From Candidatus Melainabacteria bacterium (GTDB taxonomy: Bacteria > Cyanobacteriota > Vampirovibrionia > Vampirovibrionales > JAJTHC01), in NCBI GenBank assembly GCA_026389055.1, contig JAPLIO010000252.1, forward strand, positions 1 to 26,338: a DNA stretch of 26,338 nt, in the 5' to 3' direction. Of this stretch, positions 1 to 5,851 are shown piece by piece. A program made the translations under genes and the position numbers. The notes beneath the pieces were generated by a model that saw only the letters and a list, made by a program, of their open reading frames with translations, was not told the origin of the DNA and did not search any database. The first letter of the stretch is position 1; every line of letters starts with the position of its first letter.

Positions 1-104
1 ACGGACGGCTAATAAGCAAAATACACTTATACTAAAACTAGCGTGTATTCAGTTCTCGTTGTTGTTGTACTACGTAAAACTAGCCTAAAAGGTGTGGTAA
101 CAAT

Positions 105-1430
105 ATGATGATGGTGTGGTTTCCCCCCGCTTCTGCCAATAATGCCCCTAACGAAGCCGATGCCCAGTTTTCTGCCGTTGCAAAAGCAACGCTAAACAGT
201 GGCACCCCCGTACCAACGGCGGCAGACCCCATAGTCGGCGTGAAAGATGATACCCTCGGGGCGTTCCCCGCAGGGTTAGCCAGCACACCCTTCCCGATGA
301 TGCCGAGCCTACCCCAAGTTGCCTTAGGTACCCAAATTGGTAGCCTACCCAAACAACGAGGCTGGCGAAAAGGCGGTAACTTACTAGAAGTATTGAGCCA
401 CTCTTTTGCAACCAACCCCACAGAATTAACCCTGCCCAAAGCAGCCGAAGCATCTATCACACCCATTACCCACTTTTCTGAAGGCTTTTACAAAGGCACG
501 TTACCAGATGTGTTATTTGTTTGGGGTAGCGATTTTGCCGTAGCCCAAGCCTTAATTGATGAAATTCGGTTTTATCTGCAAAAGCTCAATACGATGGGCT
601 TTTTGCTCAATACCAGCCAGCTTAATAATAAGGGCAAAACATCGGTTGATATTGCCTTACCAGCCATTGTGCTGGTAGGGGGCGGTATTTGGTATCATCG
701 GTTTTTAGCGCAGTTGCAACAGGCTATTGCGGAAGTAGGCTTTAGCTATACAGAAGGCAAGCAACTGCAACAGGCCGTTTTGGGCAAAGTTTGCCGAGGG
801 GCTATTTTTGGCTTAACCCCTTCGCTTTTTAATCATCAAACACCGCTAGCTCAACAAGCCGCTGTTGAAGCGTTAGATAAAATTCAATCGGTATTGCCTA
901 ATAGTAAAACCACCACTACCGTTAAAGCACCCCTAGTACGGTTTAAAATTGCGGGGGGTAAGCACATTACCCAACGCCAAGTACTACATAGTTTAGGGCG
1001 TAATGGCACGGTTATTTCCATTGAAAACGAGGGGCTTTCATCTGCTGAACGATTGGAATTGCAACAGGTGCATGAACAATTGCAACACTTCGTTTTACCC
1101 TATGCGGTAGCTCAAGCCAAAAAGGTGAAGAAGCGGGGTAAAGCCGTTTCTCTAGAACAATACCAGCAAAGCTTATCGGATGCTCTCTTCGAGATGGGAT
1201 TGAACCGTCGGGCGTTTGAAGCTTACGAAAAAGGGCTGGTGCTTAGTATTACTCAGTTACAAAAGCAGGAAGTCATTGTACCTGAAACTTTACCTGCGGA
1301 TGTACAACAGTGTTTAGCGTTGGAATTAGTCCCGCATTTACAAGTCATTCAACAATACATGACTGCCGTTGGCTTGAATGATCTACAGGGTGCTATCTCA
1401 CTTTGTTTGGATTATTTAACCAAGCCATAG
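105..1430 (+). CDS. Hypothetical protein, 441 residues
   Basis: I do not recognise this family. The frame opens with three consecutive ATG codons (MMMVWF). The first 75 residues or so are rich in Ala, Pro and Thr and look disordered. A mixed alpha/beta region follows, with a hydrophobic patch near residues 185-200 (ALPAIVLVGGGIWYHRF) too short and interrupted to call a membrane helix. The C-terminal half is predicted helical and Gln/Leu-rich, with a basic patch (AKKVKKRGKA) near residue 345. No signal peptide is visible. A purine stretch (AAAAGGTG) lies about 10 bases before the first ATG. The gene ends 25 bases before the next one and is probably co-transcribed with it. Coding status is well supported by length; function is unknown. 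Confidence 0.8.
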   Translation: MMMVWFPPASANNAPNEADAQFSAVAKATLNSGTPVPTAADPIVGVKDDTLGAFPAGLASTPFPMMPSLPQVALGTQIGSLPKQRGWRKGGNLLEVLSHSFATNPTELTLPKAAEASITPITHFSEGFYKGTLPDVLFVWGSDFAVAQALIDEIRFYLQKLNTMGFLLNTSQLNNKGKTSVDIALPAIVLVGGGIWYHRFLAQLQQAIAEVGFSYTEGKQLQQAVLGKVCRGAIFGLTPSLFNHQTPLAQQAAVEALDKIQSVLPNSKTTTTVKAPLVRFKIAGGKHITQRQVLHSLGRNGTVISIENEGLSSAERLELQQVHEQLQHFVLPYAVAQAKKVKKRGKAVSLEQYQQSLSDALFEMGLNRRAFEAYEKGLVLSITQLQKQEVIVPETLPADVQQCLALELVPHLQVIQQYMTAVGLNDLQGAISLCLDYLTKP

Positions 1431-1455
1431 GCGTTAAATAGGTATTTTCCCTCTT

Positions 1456-2517
1456 ATGTTTAAAAAAACCAGTTTTTTCCAGTTTAATGTTCTGTTTTTA
1501 AGCGTGGTTGCTACGTTATTTTTGTTCATCCAAATGCCTCTTTCTACTTGGGCGATGGCTTCGTTTCAGCAATACACGCAAGCAGTGGGGCTTTATCGTT
1601 CGGGGCAGTACACGCAAGCTTATCAACAATTTTCTGGGCTCATGCAGGCACATCCTGATGATGTTCGGTTGCCTTATTACATGGCATTAACGGCGGTTCG
1701 GTTGGGTAAAGTAGATCAAGCTAAACGCTATTATGAAACCATTTTAACGATTGCCCCGAAAAGTTTGGTTGCTCCGTATGCCAAGCAGGGGTTGGCGTTG
1801 TTGCAGGAAGCTCAAAAATTGGATGCACCGCCTAGCCCATCTTCAGTATCGGCAAAACCCGTTGCTGTAAGCACTATTCAGCCCGTCGCTTCGGTTTCAA
1901 GGGCTTCTCAGCATAATACGTTAGTGGCTCAATGGCAAAAAACGCATCCTGTTAAGGCTGCAATACCTACAACGACTGCTTCTTCAACTTTGGAAGCCAA
2001 GCCTGAAATCAATGCAGTGCAGAATGACCAACTGCCCGTTTCTAGTGAGCCTTCAGGGGTTATTTCTACGGTACCATCAACAATGCCAGTGGCAAGCTCT
2101 AAAGAAATCGGTATTTCCCCTGCAATGTTGGCGGTTTCAGCTACGGGGTCTGCGGGGGTGGCTCCTGTTGCTCAACCCCCTACTGCTACAACCATGCCCC
2201 CTGTAGCCCAAACGGCGGAACAATTACAGCTTCAGCAACAACAACAGAATCAGCAATTGATGCAAACCATGATGATGATGCAGATGATGGGCGGTTCAGG
2301 CGGCGGTGCTAATGGGGGTAATAGCAATGGGGCTAACCCTATGGCGATGATGTTACCCATGATGATGATGCAACAACAACAGCAAACGCCCACAGCTGGC
2401 GGGGGTGTTCCTGCCAACCCTTTTTCAGGGATAGACCCTAAAATGATGAGCGATATGATGACGCAAGGGATGATGAATAACTTGGATTTGTTTTCGGATA
2501 GTAAAAAAGAGAATTGA
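1456..2517 (+). CDS. Exported TPR protein with Met/Gln/Gly-rich tail
   Basis: The N-terminus is a hydrophobic export signal (residues about 10-33, ending near STWAMA), so the protein is likely periplasmic or surface-facing. Residues about 35-115 form at least two TPR-like helical repeats (YRSGQYTQAYQQF, ALTAVRLGKVDQAKRYYETIL), a protein-interaction fold. Then comes a long Pro/Ser/Thr/Val/Ala-rich linker (about 120-245). The tail (about 245-335) is low-complexity: Gln runs, clusters of four to five Met, and a Gly/Asn stretch (GGSGGGANGGNSNGAN). The end is acidic/basic (FSDSKKEN). It sits 25 bases after the preceding unknown gene, suggesting a two-gene operon. The role is unknown; a scaffold or metal-binding tail is possible but speculative. 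Confidence 0.8.
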   Translation: MFKKTSFFQFNVLFLSVVATLFLFIQMPLSTWAMASFQQYTQAVGLYRSGQYTQAYQQFSGLMQAHPDDVRLPYYMALTAVRLGKVDQAKRYYETILTIAPKSLVAPYAKQGLALLQEAQKLDAPPSPSSVSAKPVAVSTIQPVASVSRASQHNTLVAQWQKTHPVKAAIPTTTASSTLEAKPEINAVQNDQLPVSSEPSGVISTVPSTMPVASSKEIGISPAMLAVSATGSAGVAPVAQPPTATTMPPVAQTAEQLQLQQQQQNQQLMQTMMMMQMMGGSGGGANGGNSNGANPMAMMLPMMMMQQQQQTPTAGGGVPANPFSGIDPKMMSDMMTQGMMNNLDLFSDSKKEN

Positions 2518-2551
2518 CAACCTATAAGCTGTTAATTTTTAATAAAACCCC

Positions 2552-2580
2552 TTGCAGTTTTTTATAGAATTAGCGATAAT
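2552..2580 (+). promoter_or_regulatory. Promoter of antisense RNA 1
   Basis: TTGCAG (2552-2557), a 17-base spacer and GATAAT (2575-2580). The same boxes with the same 17-base spacing occur in the other two modules although the spacer sequence differs at several positions. This supports a real sigma-70-type promoter reading plus-strand. Confidence 0.6.
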
Positions 2581-2616
2581 AAAAAATAGCCACCCATGCT
2601 GATACATGGATGACTA
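2581..2616 (-). terminator. Rho-independent terminator of toxin mRNA 1
   Basis: On the minus strand, a 12-pair stem (2616-2605 with 2598-2587, closing a 6-base loop) is followed by six T. Two of the pairs are G-U on the minus strand but would be C-A mismatches on the plus strand. The structure is therefore selected on minus-strand RNA. Confidence 0.7.
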
Positions 2617-2770
2617 TCTTTTCTTAGTTCGCTATTTTAATAGCTGGCTAAGAAGCTCAAGGATGGCTTTCGCCAACCTGAGAATCAAAATGATTAAATT
2701 AATCATTTTAACCTCCTTTCTTTACTTTATGGTTTGGTAACACAGGGACTGCTTACGACAGTCCCTTTTT
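2587..2770 (+). ncRNA. Antisense RNA 1, candidate type I antitoxin
   Basis: The expected start lies about 7 bases after GATAAT. The RNA would be about 184 nt and end at a strong plus-strand terminator: AGGGACTG (2744-2751), a 7-base loop, CAGTCCCT (2759-2766) and a T run to 2770. It is the exact complement of the minus-strand peptide gene (2632-2706) and of its ribosome site, presenting CCTCCTTT at 2712-2719. It could therefore block translation of that mRNA or direct its cleavage. Promoter, extent and terminator are conserved in all three modules. Antitoxin function is inferred from layout and not demonstrated. Confidence 0.6.
2632..2706 (-). CDS. TisB-like 24-residue membrane peptide, copy 1 (candidate type I toxin)
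   Basis: ATG at 2706 is preceded at 5 bases by GGAGG (2712-2716), the best ribosome site in this region. The peptide has a hydrophobic head (MINLIILIL), then an amphipathic helix with spaced charges (R10, K13, E17, K24) ending LELLSQLLK, net charge about +2. The design and the ILIL-basic-Leu core resemble E. coli TisB, a small inner-membrane pore peptide of a type I toxin-antitoxin pair; this comparison is from memory, not a search. The mRNA would start near 2837 and end at 2581. Its leader of about 130 bases holds hairpins, and its 5' end can pair with the ribosome site. The opposite strand encodes an antisense RNA. All three copies encode the identical peptide with only silent differences. 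Confidence 0.75.
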   Translation of the reverse strand: MINLIILILRLAKAILELLSQLLK

Positions 2771-2843
2771 AACTGGTTTAAAGCCATAAGGTCTGTGTAG
2801 CGTCCTGCTTACCATCCACTTGAAAGAAAGTGAGCTTTACTTT

Positions 2844-2873
2844 ATTGTAAAGCAAACGGGGTTAATAATTCAA
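2844..2873 (-). promoter_or_regulatory. Toxin promoter 1 with inverted-repeat operator
   Basis: Minus-strand TTGAAT (2873-2868), an 18-base spacer and TACAAT (2849-2844). The -10 box lies inside a perfect inverted repeat: GCTTTAC (2834-2840), 6 bases, GTAAAGC (2847-2853). This could be a repressor site or a hairpin at the very 5' end of the mRNA. The arrangement is conserved in all three modules. Confidence 0.6.
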
Positions 2874-2911
2874 CCAGTAATAGCTCGCAACGTCGATTCC
2901 ATCGTATTGAT
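2868..2911 (-). repeat. Degenerate copy of the hemL 3' end
   Basis: This stretch matches the last 40 bases or so of hemL and the bases just after its stop (4484-4527), with scattered differences. It shows that the duplicated unit included the hemL tail together with the toxin promoter. It is not coding here. Confidence 0.65.
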
Positions 2912-2947
2912 TTTTGAAGGCGAGATGTTAATTTTTAATAAAACCCC

Positions 2948-2976
2948 TTGCAGTTTCCTACAGAATTAGCGATAAT
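2948..2976 (+). promoter_or_regulatory. Promoter of antisense RNA 2
   Basis: TTGCAG (2948-2953), 17 bases, GATAAT (2971-2976). The spacer differs from modules 1 and 3 at several bases while the boxes and spacing are unchanged. Confidence 0.6.
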
Positions 2977-3012
2977 AAAAAATAGCCACCCATGGTTAGA
3001 CATGGATGACTA
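2977..3012 (-). terminator. Rho-independent terminator of toxin mRNA 2
   Basis: Same 12-pair minus-strand stem as in module 1 (3012-3001 with 2994-2983) and six T. The 6-base loop differs from copy 1 while the stem is unchanged. Confidence 0.7.
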
Positions 3013-3165
3013 TCTTTTCTTAGTTCGCTACTTCAATAGCTGGCTAAGAAGCTCAAGGATGGCTTTCGCCAACCTGAGAATCAAAATGATTAAATTAATC
3101 ATTCTAACCTCCTTTCTTTATTGTCTTGATGTGTACCTCAGGGACTGTTCTAGCAGTCCCTTTTT
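2983..3165 (+). ncRNA. Antisense RNA 2, candidate type I antitoxin
   Basis: Predicted to start near 2983 and to stop at the hairpin AGGGACTG (3140-3147)/CAGTCCCT (3154-3161) followed by five T. The terminator loop (TTCTAG) differs from copy 1, but the stem is identical. It covers the peptide gene 3028-3102 and its ribosome site completely. The plus-strand frame through this copy has lost the stop codon present in copies 1 and 3, so this strand is better read as RNA than as protein. Confidence 0.6.
3028..3102 (-). CDS. TisB-like 24-residue membrane peptide, copy 2 (candidate type I toxin)
   Basis: The peptide is identical to copy 1 (MINLIILIL head, LELLSQLLK tail). Two base differences from copy 1 are both silent: the last Leu codon is TTG instead of TTA and the last Lys codon AAG instead of AAA. 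GGAGG (3108-3112) lies 5 bases before the ATG. The start of the putative leader (complement of 3220-3227, CTTTCTTT) can pair with AAAGAAAG overlapping the ribosome site (complement of 3112-3119), as in the other copies. Unlike copies 1 and 3, no hemL-derived sequence lies upstream of its promoter; prepilin-side sequence is there instead. Confidence 0.75.
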   Translation of the reverse strand: MINLIILILRLAKAILELLSQLLK

Positions 3166-3240
3166 AAAAACGGTTTATAGCCGTAAGGTCTGTAGAATAC
3201 CCAAAGTTACACACTAGCAAAAGAAAGTGAGCTTTACTTT

Positions 3241-3269
3241 ATTGTAAAGCAAACGAATTGAGGCTTCAA
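3241..3269 (-). promoter_or_regulatory. Toxin promoter 2 with inverted-repeat operator
   Basis: Minus-strand TTGAAG (3269-3264), 17 bases, TACAAT (3246-3241), with the same GCTTTAC/GTAAAGC inverted repeat over the -10 box (3231-3250). The -35 region is different DNA from modules 1 and 3 but still supplies a good -35 at the right distance. Confidence 0.6.
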
Positions 3270-3420
3270 GGTGTTTAGCAATAACAATGTGAACCCCCTT
3301 TTTTTAAACGTCTCATCTATTTCTGTTATTTTTTAAAAAATCTATTAAAGGTTTCGCATTGCAAGCCGATACCTATACCATAAGCGTTTTTAAAATGAGA
3401 TTAAGACTATAAAAAAGGGT
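3270..3420. other. AT-rich spacer between toxin promoter 2 and the prepilin gene
   Basis: No gene is visible. It should hold the prepilin promoter: TATAAA near 3409-3414 could be a -10 box, but I see no good -35. AAGGG at 3415-3419 is the likely ribosome site, 7 bases before ATG 3427. Confidence 0.4.
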
Positions 3421-3426
3421 ATGTTT

Positions 3427-4085
3427 ATGCTATACTCAAATAAGCCACAAGCCACAAGCCACAAGCCACAAGCCACAAGCCACGTTTAGCGTTTAAAGGC
3501 TTTACGCTTTCTGAATTGCTGGTTAGCTTAGGGGTTTTAGGGTTAATTGCAGGGCTAACGATTCCGAGTGTAATTAACAGTGTTGAAATTGGCAAGAAGA
3601 AAGCCATTTTCAAAGAAGATATTCAAATTTTAAGCCAAGTGTTTACAGATATGGTTCAGAGTGGGTATGATCAAAATATTTCTATTGTGGCGAATTTAGC
3701 CCCTAAATTGAATTACACCAAAATGTGCGATACGGATATTGTTGCCCAAGGTTGTATGAAAACAGCCCCTGCTGTTTTGCATTTTGGTAACCCTGTCGGG
3801 TTTTTAATGCCTAATAAATCGGTTTTTTTGTTTGCTCCCAGTACAACAACGCCTTCCTTGATGTGGTTGTATGTAGATTATAACGGAGATAAAACCAGCA
3901 GTTTAGTTGACCCTGTTGGCATGACAGGCGATACGATGATTCTAGAATACAATCTCAGTGATGTTAGAGCAGAACGACATAGTGGCTGGTCTGGTCTATT
4001 AAACCCAGGGCAAGTATTACCTTGCAAAGGATCTGCAACTGGGGACGTTTGTAGAACTTCTTACGATTTTTTTCAAAAGCTTTAA
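3427..4085 (+). CDS. Type IV prepilin-like protein, probably phase-variable and currently out of frame
   Basis: The body reads from 3492 as FKGFTLSELLVSLG and continues as one long hydrophobic helix, the class of N-terminus cut after Gly by prepilin peptidase, with the conserved Glu at +5. The rest is a small globular pilin domain with Cys pairs (KMCDTD, GCMK, LPCKG, DVCRT) and a VDYNGD segment. ATG 3427 has AAGGG 7 bases upstream, but it reads through six AAGCCAC heptamers (3442-3483) into a TAG at 3487-3489, while the pilin body is in another frame. One more heptamer, or two fewer, would join ATG to body. The only in-frame starter now is TTG 3516, which would remove the cleavage motif. The gene is thus either OFF by slippage or newly broken. 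Confidence 0.65.
3442..3483 (+). repeat. Six tandem AAGCCAC heptamers
   Basis: Six perfect units. A 7-base unit changes the reading frame with each gain or loss, and the tract lies between a plausible ATG and the prepilin cleavage motif. In the ON frame it would encode KPQATSH per three units within the leader. Confidence 0.9.
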
Positions 4086-4102
4086 CCAGCCTAAACAACC
4101 GA

Positions 4103-4126
4103 CCGTAACGTCGATTCCATCGTATT
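4103..4126 (-). repeat. Second degenerate copy of the hemL 3' end
   Basis: Matches hemL tail sequence around 4500-4523 with three differences and continues into the sequence that precedes module 2 (2890-2950). It lies between the prepilin stop and module 3 and marks the edge of a duplicated unit. Confidence 0.55.
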
Positions 4127-4165
4127 GATTTTTGAAGGCGAGATGTTAATTTTTAGTAAAACCCC

Positions 4166-4194
4166 TTGCAGTTTTTCATAGAATTAGCGATAAT
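4166..4194 (+). promoter_or_regulatory. Promoter of antisense RNA 3
   Basis: TTGCAG (4166-4171), 17 bases, GATAAT (4189-4194), as in modules 1 and 2. Confidence 0.6.
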
Positions 4195-4230
4195 AAAAAA
4201 TAGCCACCCATGCTGTTACATGGATGACTA
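4195..4230 (-). terminator. Rho-independent terminator of toxin mRNA 3
   Basis: Minus-strand 12-pair stem (4230-4219 with 4212-4201) and six T. The loop differs by one or more bases from the other copies. It would also end any transcript reading through from hemL. Confidence 0.7.
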
Positions 4231-4384
4231 TCTTTTCTTAGCCTATTATTTTAGTAACTGGCTAAGAAGCTCAAGGATGGCTTTCGCCAACCTGAGAATC
4301 AAAATGATTAAATTAATCATTCTAACCTCCTTTCTTTACTTTATGATTTGGTAACACAGGGACTGCTCGCAACAGTCCCTTTTT
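4201..4384 (+). ncRNA. Antisense RNA 3, candidate type I antitoxin
   Basis: Predicted from about 4201 to the terminator AGGGACTG (4358-4365)/CAGTCCCT (4373-4380) and T run. It covers the peptide gene 4246-4320 and the ribosome site (CCTCC at 4326-4330). Confidence 0.6.
4246..4320 (-). CDS. TisB-like 24-residue membrane peptide, copy 3 (candidate type I toxin)
   Basis: Same 24-residue peptide as the other copies. Relative to copy 1, two Leu codons are swapped between TTA and CTA and the stop is TAA instead of TAG; all these changes are silent. GGAGG (4326-4330) is 5 bases upstream of ATG. This copy lies directly downstream of intact hemL, and its -35 box overlaps the hemL stop codon. It is the likely source position of the duplications. 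Low-level read-through from hemL could feed it. Confidence 0.75.
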   Translation of the reverse strand: MINLIILILRLAKAILELLSQLLK

Positions 4385-4459
4385 AAAAACGGTTTATAGC
4401 CGTAAGGTCTGTGTAGCGTCCTGCTTACCATCCACTTGAAAGAAAGTGAGCTTTACTTT

Positions 4460-4489
4460 ATTGTAAAGCAAATGGGGTTAATAATTCAA
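4460..4489 (-). promoter_or_regulatory. Toxin promoter 3 overlapping the hemL stop codon
   Basis: Minus-strand TTGAAT (4489-4484), 18 bases, TACAAT (4465-4460), inside the GCTTTAC/GTAAAGC inverted repeat (4450-4469). The first bases of the -35 box are shared with the hemL TGA (4488-4486). Confidence 0.6.
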
Positions 4490-5796
4490 TCAGTAATTGA
4501 CCGCAACGTGGATTCCATCGCATTCAGCGTCGCATCAATTTCCGCCTGCCCATGACAAACCGATGTAAAACTAGCCTCAAACGGCGAAGGGGCTAAATAG
4601 ATGCCTCTATTCAACATCCCCCAGAAAAACTGATTGAAAAACGACCGATCTGTCTTGCAAACATCGGCAAAATTATGCACAGGGGCTTCCACAAAAAACA
4701 GAGAAAACATCGCCCCCACCTGCTGAGTGGAATGGGGCAACTTAAATTGTTCACACAACCCAGCCATGCCTGCCACCAACTTTTTAGCGTTGGCATCCAA
4801 CGTTTCATAGGTGTTGGGGGCTTCCAACAACTGGAGCGTCTTCAACCCAGCCGCCATCCCCAACGGATTCCCCGAAAGCGTCCCAGCCTGATACATCGTG
4901 CCTTGCGGAGCGACATTCGCCATAATCTCGGCCCGTCCGCCGTAAGCACCTACAGGCATCCCCCCACCGATAATTTTCCCCAGCGTGGTAATATCGGGGG
5001 CTATGTTGTACAACGTCTGCACCCCACCTGAATGCACCCGAAAGCCCGTCATTACTTCATCAAAAATCAACAAACTACCGTGGGTATCGCACAAGTTACG
5101 CAAGCCTTGCAGGAAGCCATCTATGGGCAAAACGCACCCCATATTGCCCGCCACGGGCTCAATTAACACGCCTGCAACATCATCGCCATAGGCTTCAAAT
5201 AATGCGGAAACCGCCTCTAAATCGTTAAACGGAGCAGTCAACGTTTCCTGAGCCACCAACGGAGAAATGCCCGCACTATCGGGAATGCCCAAGGTTGCTA
5301 CACCTGAACCAGCTTTCACTAGTAGCGAATCTGCGTGTCCGTGATAACAGCCTTCAAATTTAATCAGTTTTTTTCTGCCTGTAAAGGCTCTGGCTAACCG
5401 AATGGCACTCATCACGGCTTCTGTTCCCGAAGAAACAAAGCGGACTGTTTCCATGGCGGGGAAGCGGTCAATCACAGCTTTGGCTAATAAATTTTCTAGC
5501 ACGGTGGGGCATCCGAATGAAAGCCCGTTGAGGGCGGTTTCCCGCACGGCATCAATTACTTGCGGGTGGGCGTGCCCTAGAATGGCGGGCCCCCAGCTGA
5601 GAACGTAATCAATATAGTCGTGGTCGTCGATATCGGTGATGATGGCTCCGTTGGCTTTTTTTAGGAAGAGGGGGGTGCCTCCGCCGACGGATTTGAAGGC
5701 TCGCACGGGACTGTTTACTCCGCCGGGCAAGAGTGTTTTGGCGGTTTCGAAGGCGGCGTCTGAAAAGGGTCTTTGGCGTGTTTGTGTGGTGGTCAT
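4486..5796 (-). CDS. hemL: Glutamate-1-semialdehyde 2,1-aminomutase
   Basis: PLP enzyme converting glutamate-1-semialdehyde to 5-aminolevulinate, the last step of the C5 route to tetrapyrroles, in the cytosol. The N-terminal LLPGGVNSPVRAFK and GWGP-like SWGPAILGHAHP motifs are typical of the family. The PLP-binding lysine is in TLGKIIGGGMPVGAYGG (about residue 274), preceded by the aspartate-bearing LLIFDEVMTGFR. Length is 436 residues from ATG 5796, normal for HemL; a TTG three codons upstream is possible. It starts 55 bases after the Abi gene ends, in the same direction, and its stop codon overlaps the promoter of toxin module 3. The ribosome site is weak. The assignment is secure. Confidence 0.95.
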   Translation of the reverse strand: MTTTQTRQRPFSDAAFETAKTLLPGGVNSPVRAFKSVGGGTPLFLKKANGAIITDIDDHDYIDYVLSWGPAILGHAHPQVIDAVRETALNGLSFGCPTVLENLLAKAVIDRFPAMETVRFVSSGTEAVMSAIRLARAFTGRKKLIKFEGCYHGHADSLLVKAGSGVATLGIPDSAGISPLVAQETLTAPFNDLEAVSALFEAYGDDVAGVLIEPVAGNMGCVLPIDGFLQGLRNLCDTHGSLLIFDEVMTGFRVHSGGVQTLYNIAPDITTLGKIIGGGMPVGAYGGRAEIMANVAPQGTMYQAGTLSGNPLGMAAGLKTLQLLEAPNTYETLDANAKKLVAGMAGLCEQFKLPHSTQQVGAMFSLFFVEAPVHNFADVCKTDRSFFNQFFWGMLNRGIYLAPSPFEASFTSVCHGQAEIDATLNAMESTLRSITD

Positions 5797-5851
5797 TATC
5801 TTCAAACTTTCTAAACTGAGTCATTTTTTACTTCGGGAAGAGGATTGGAGG

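Noticed and set aside
2666..2740. Plus-strand small hydrophobic frame in the modules (MAFANLRIKM..., or its internal MIKLIIL start) as the toxin gene
   Set aside because: It has no properly spaced ribosome site, copy 2 lacks the stop, and the base differences between copies change its residues upstream, while the minus-strand frame changes only silently and has GGAGG at 5 bases.
2948..3217. 89-residue plus-strand open frame across module 2
   Set aside because: It crosses both the antisense promoter and the antisense terminator and is not open in the same way in modules 1 and 3; it is a by-product of the antisense RNA strand.
3442..3483. Heptamer array as CRISPR
   Set aside because: Direct tandem 7-base units without spacers.
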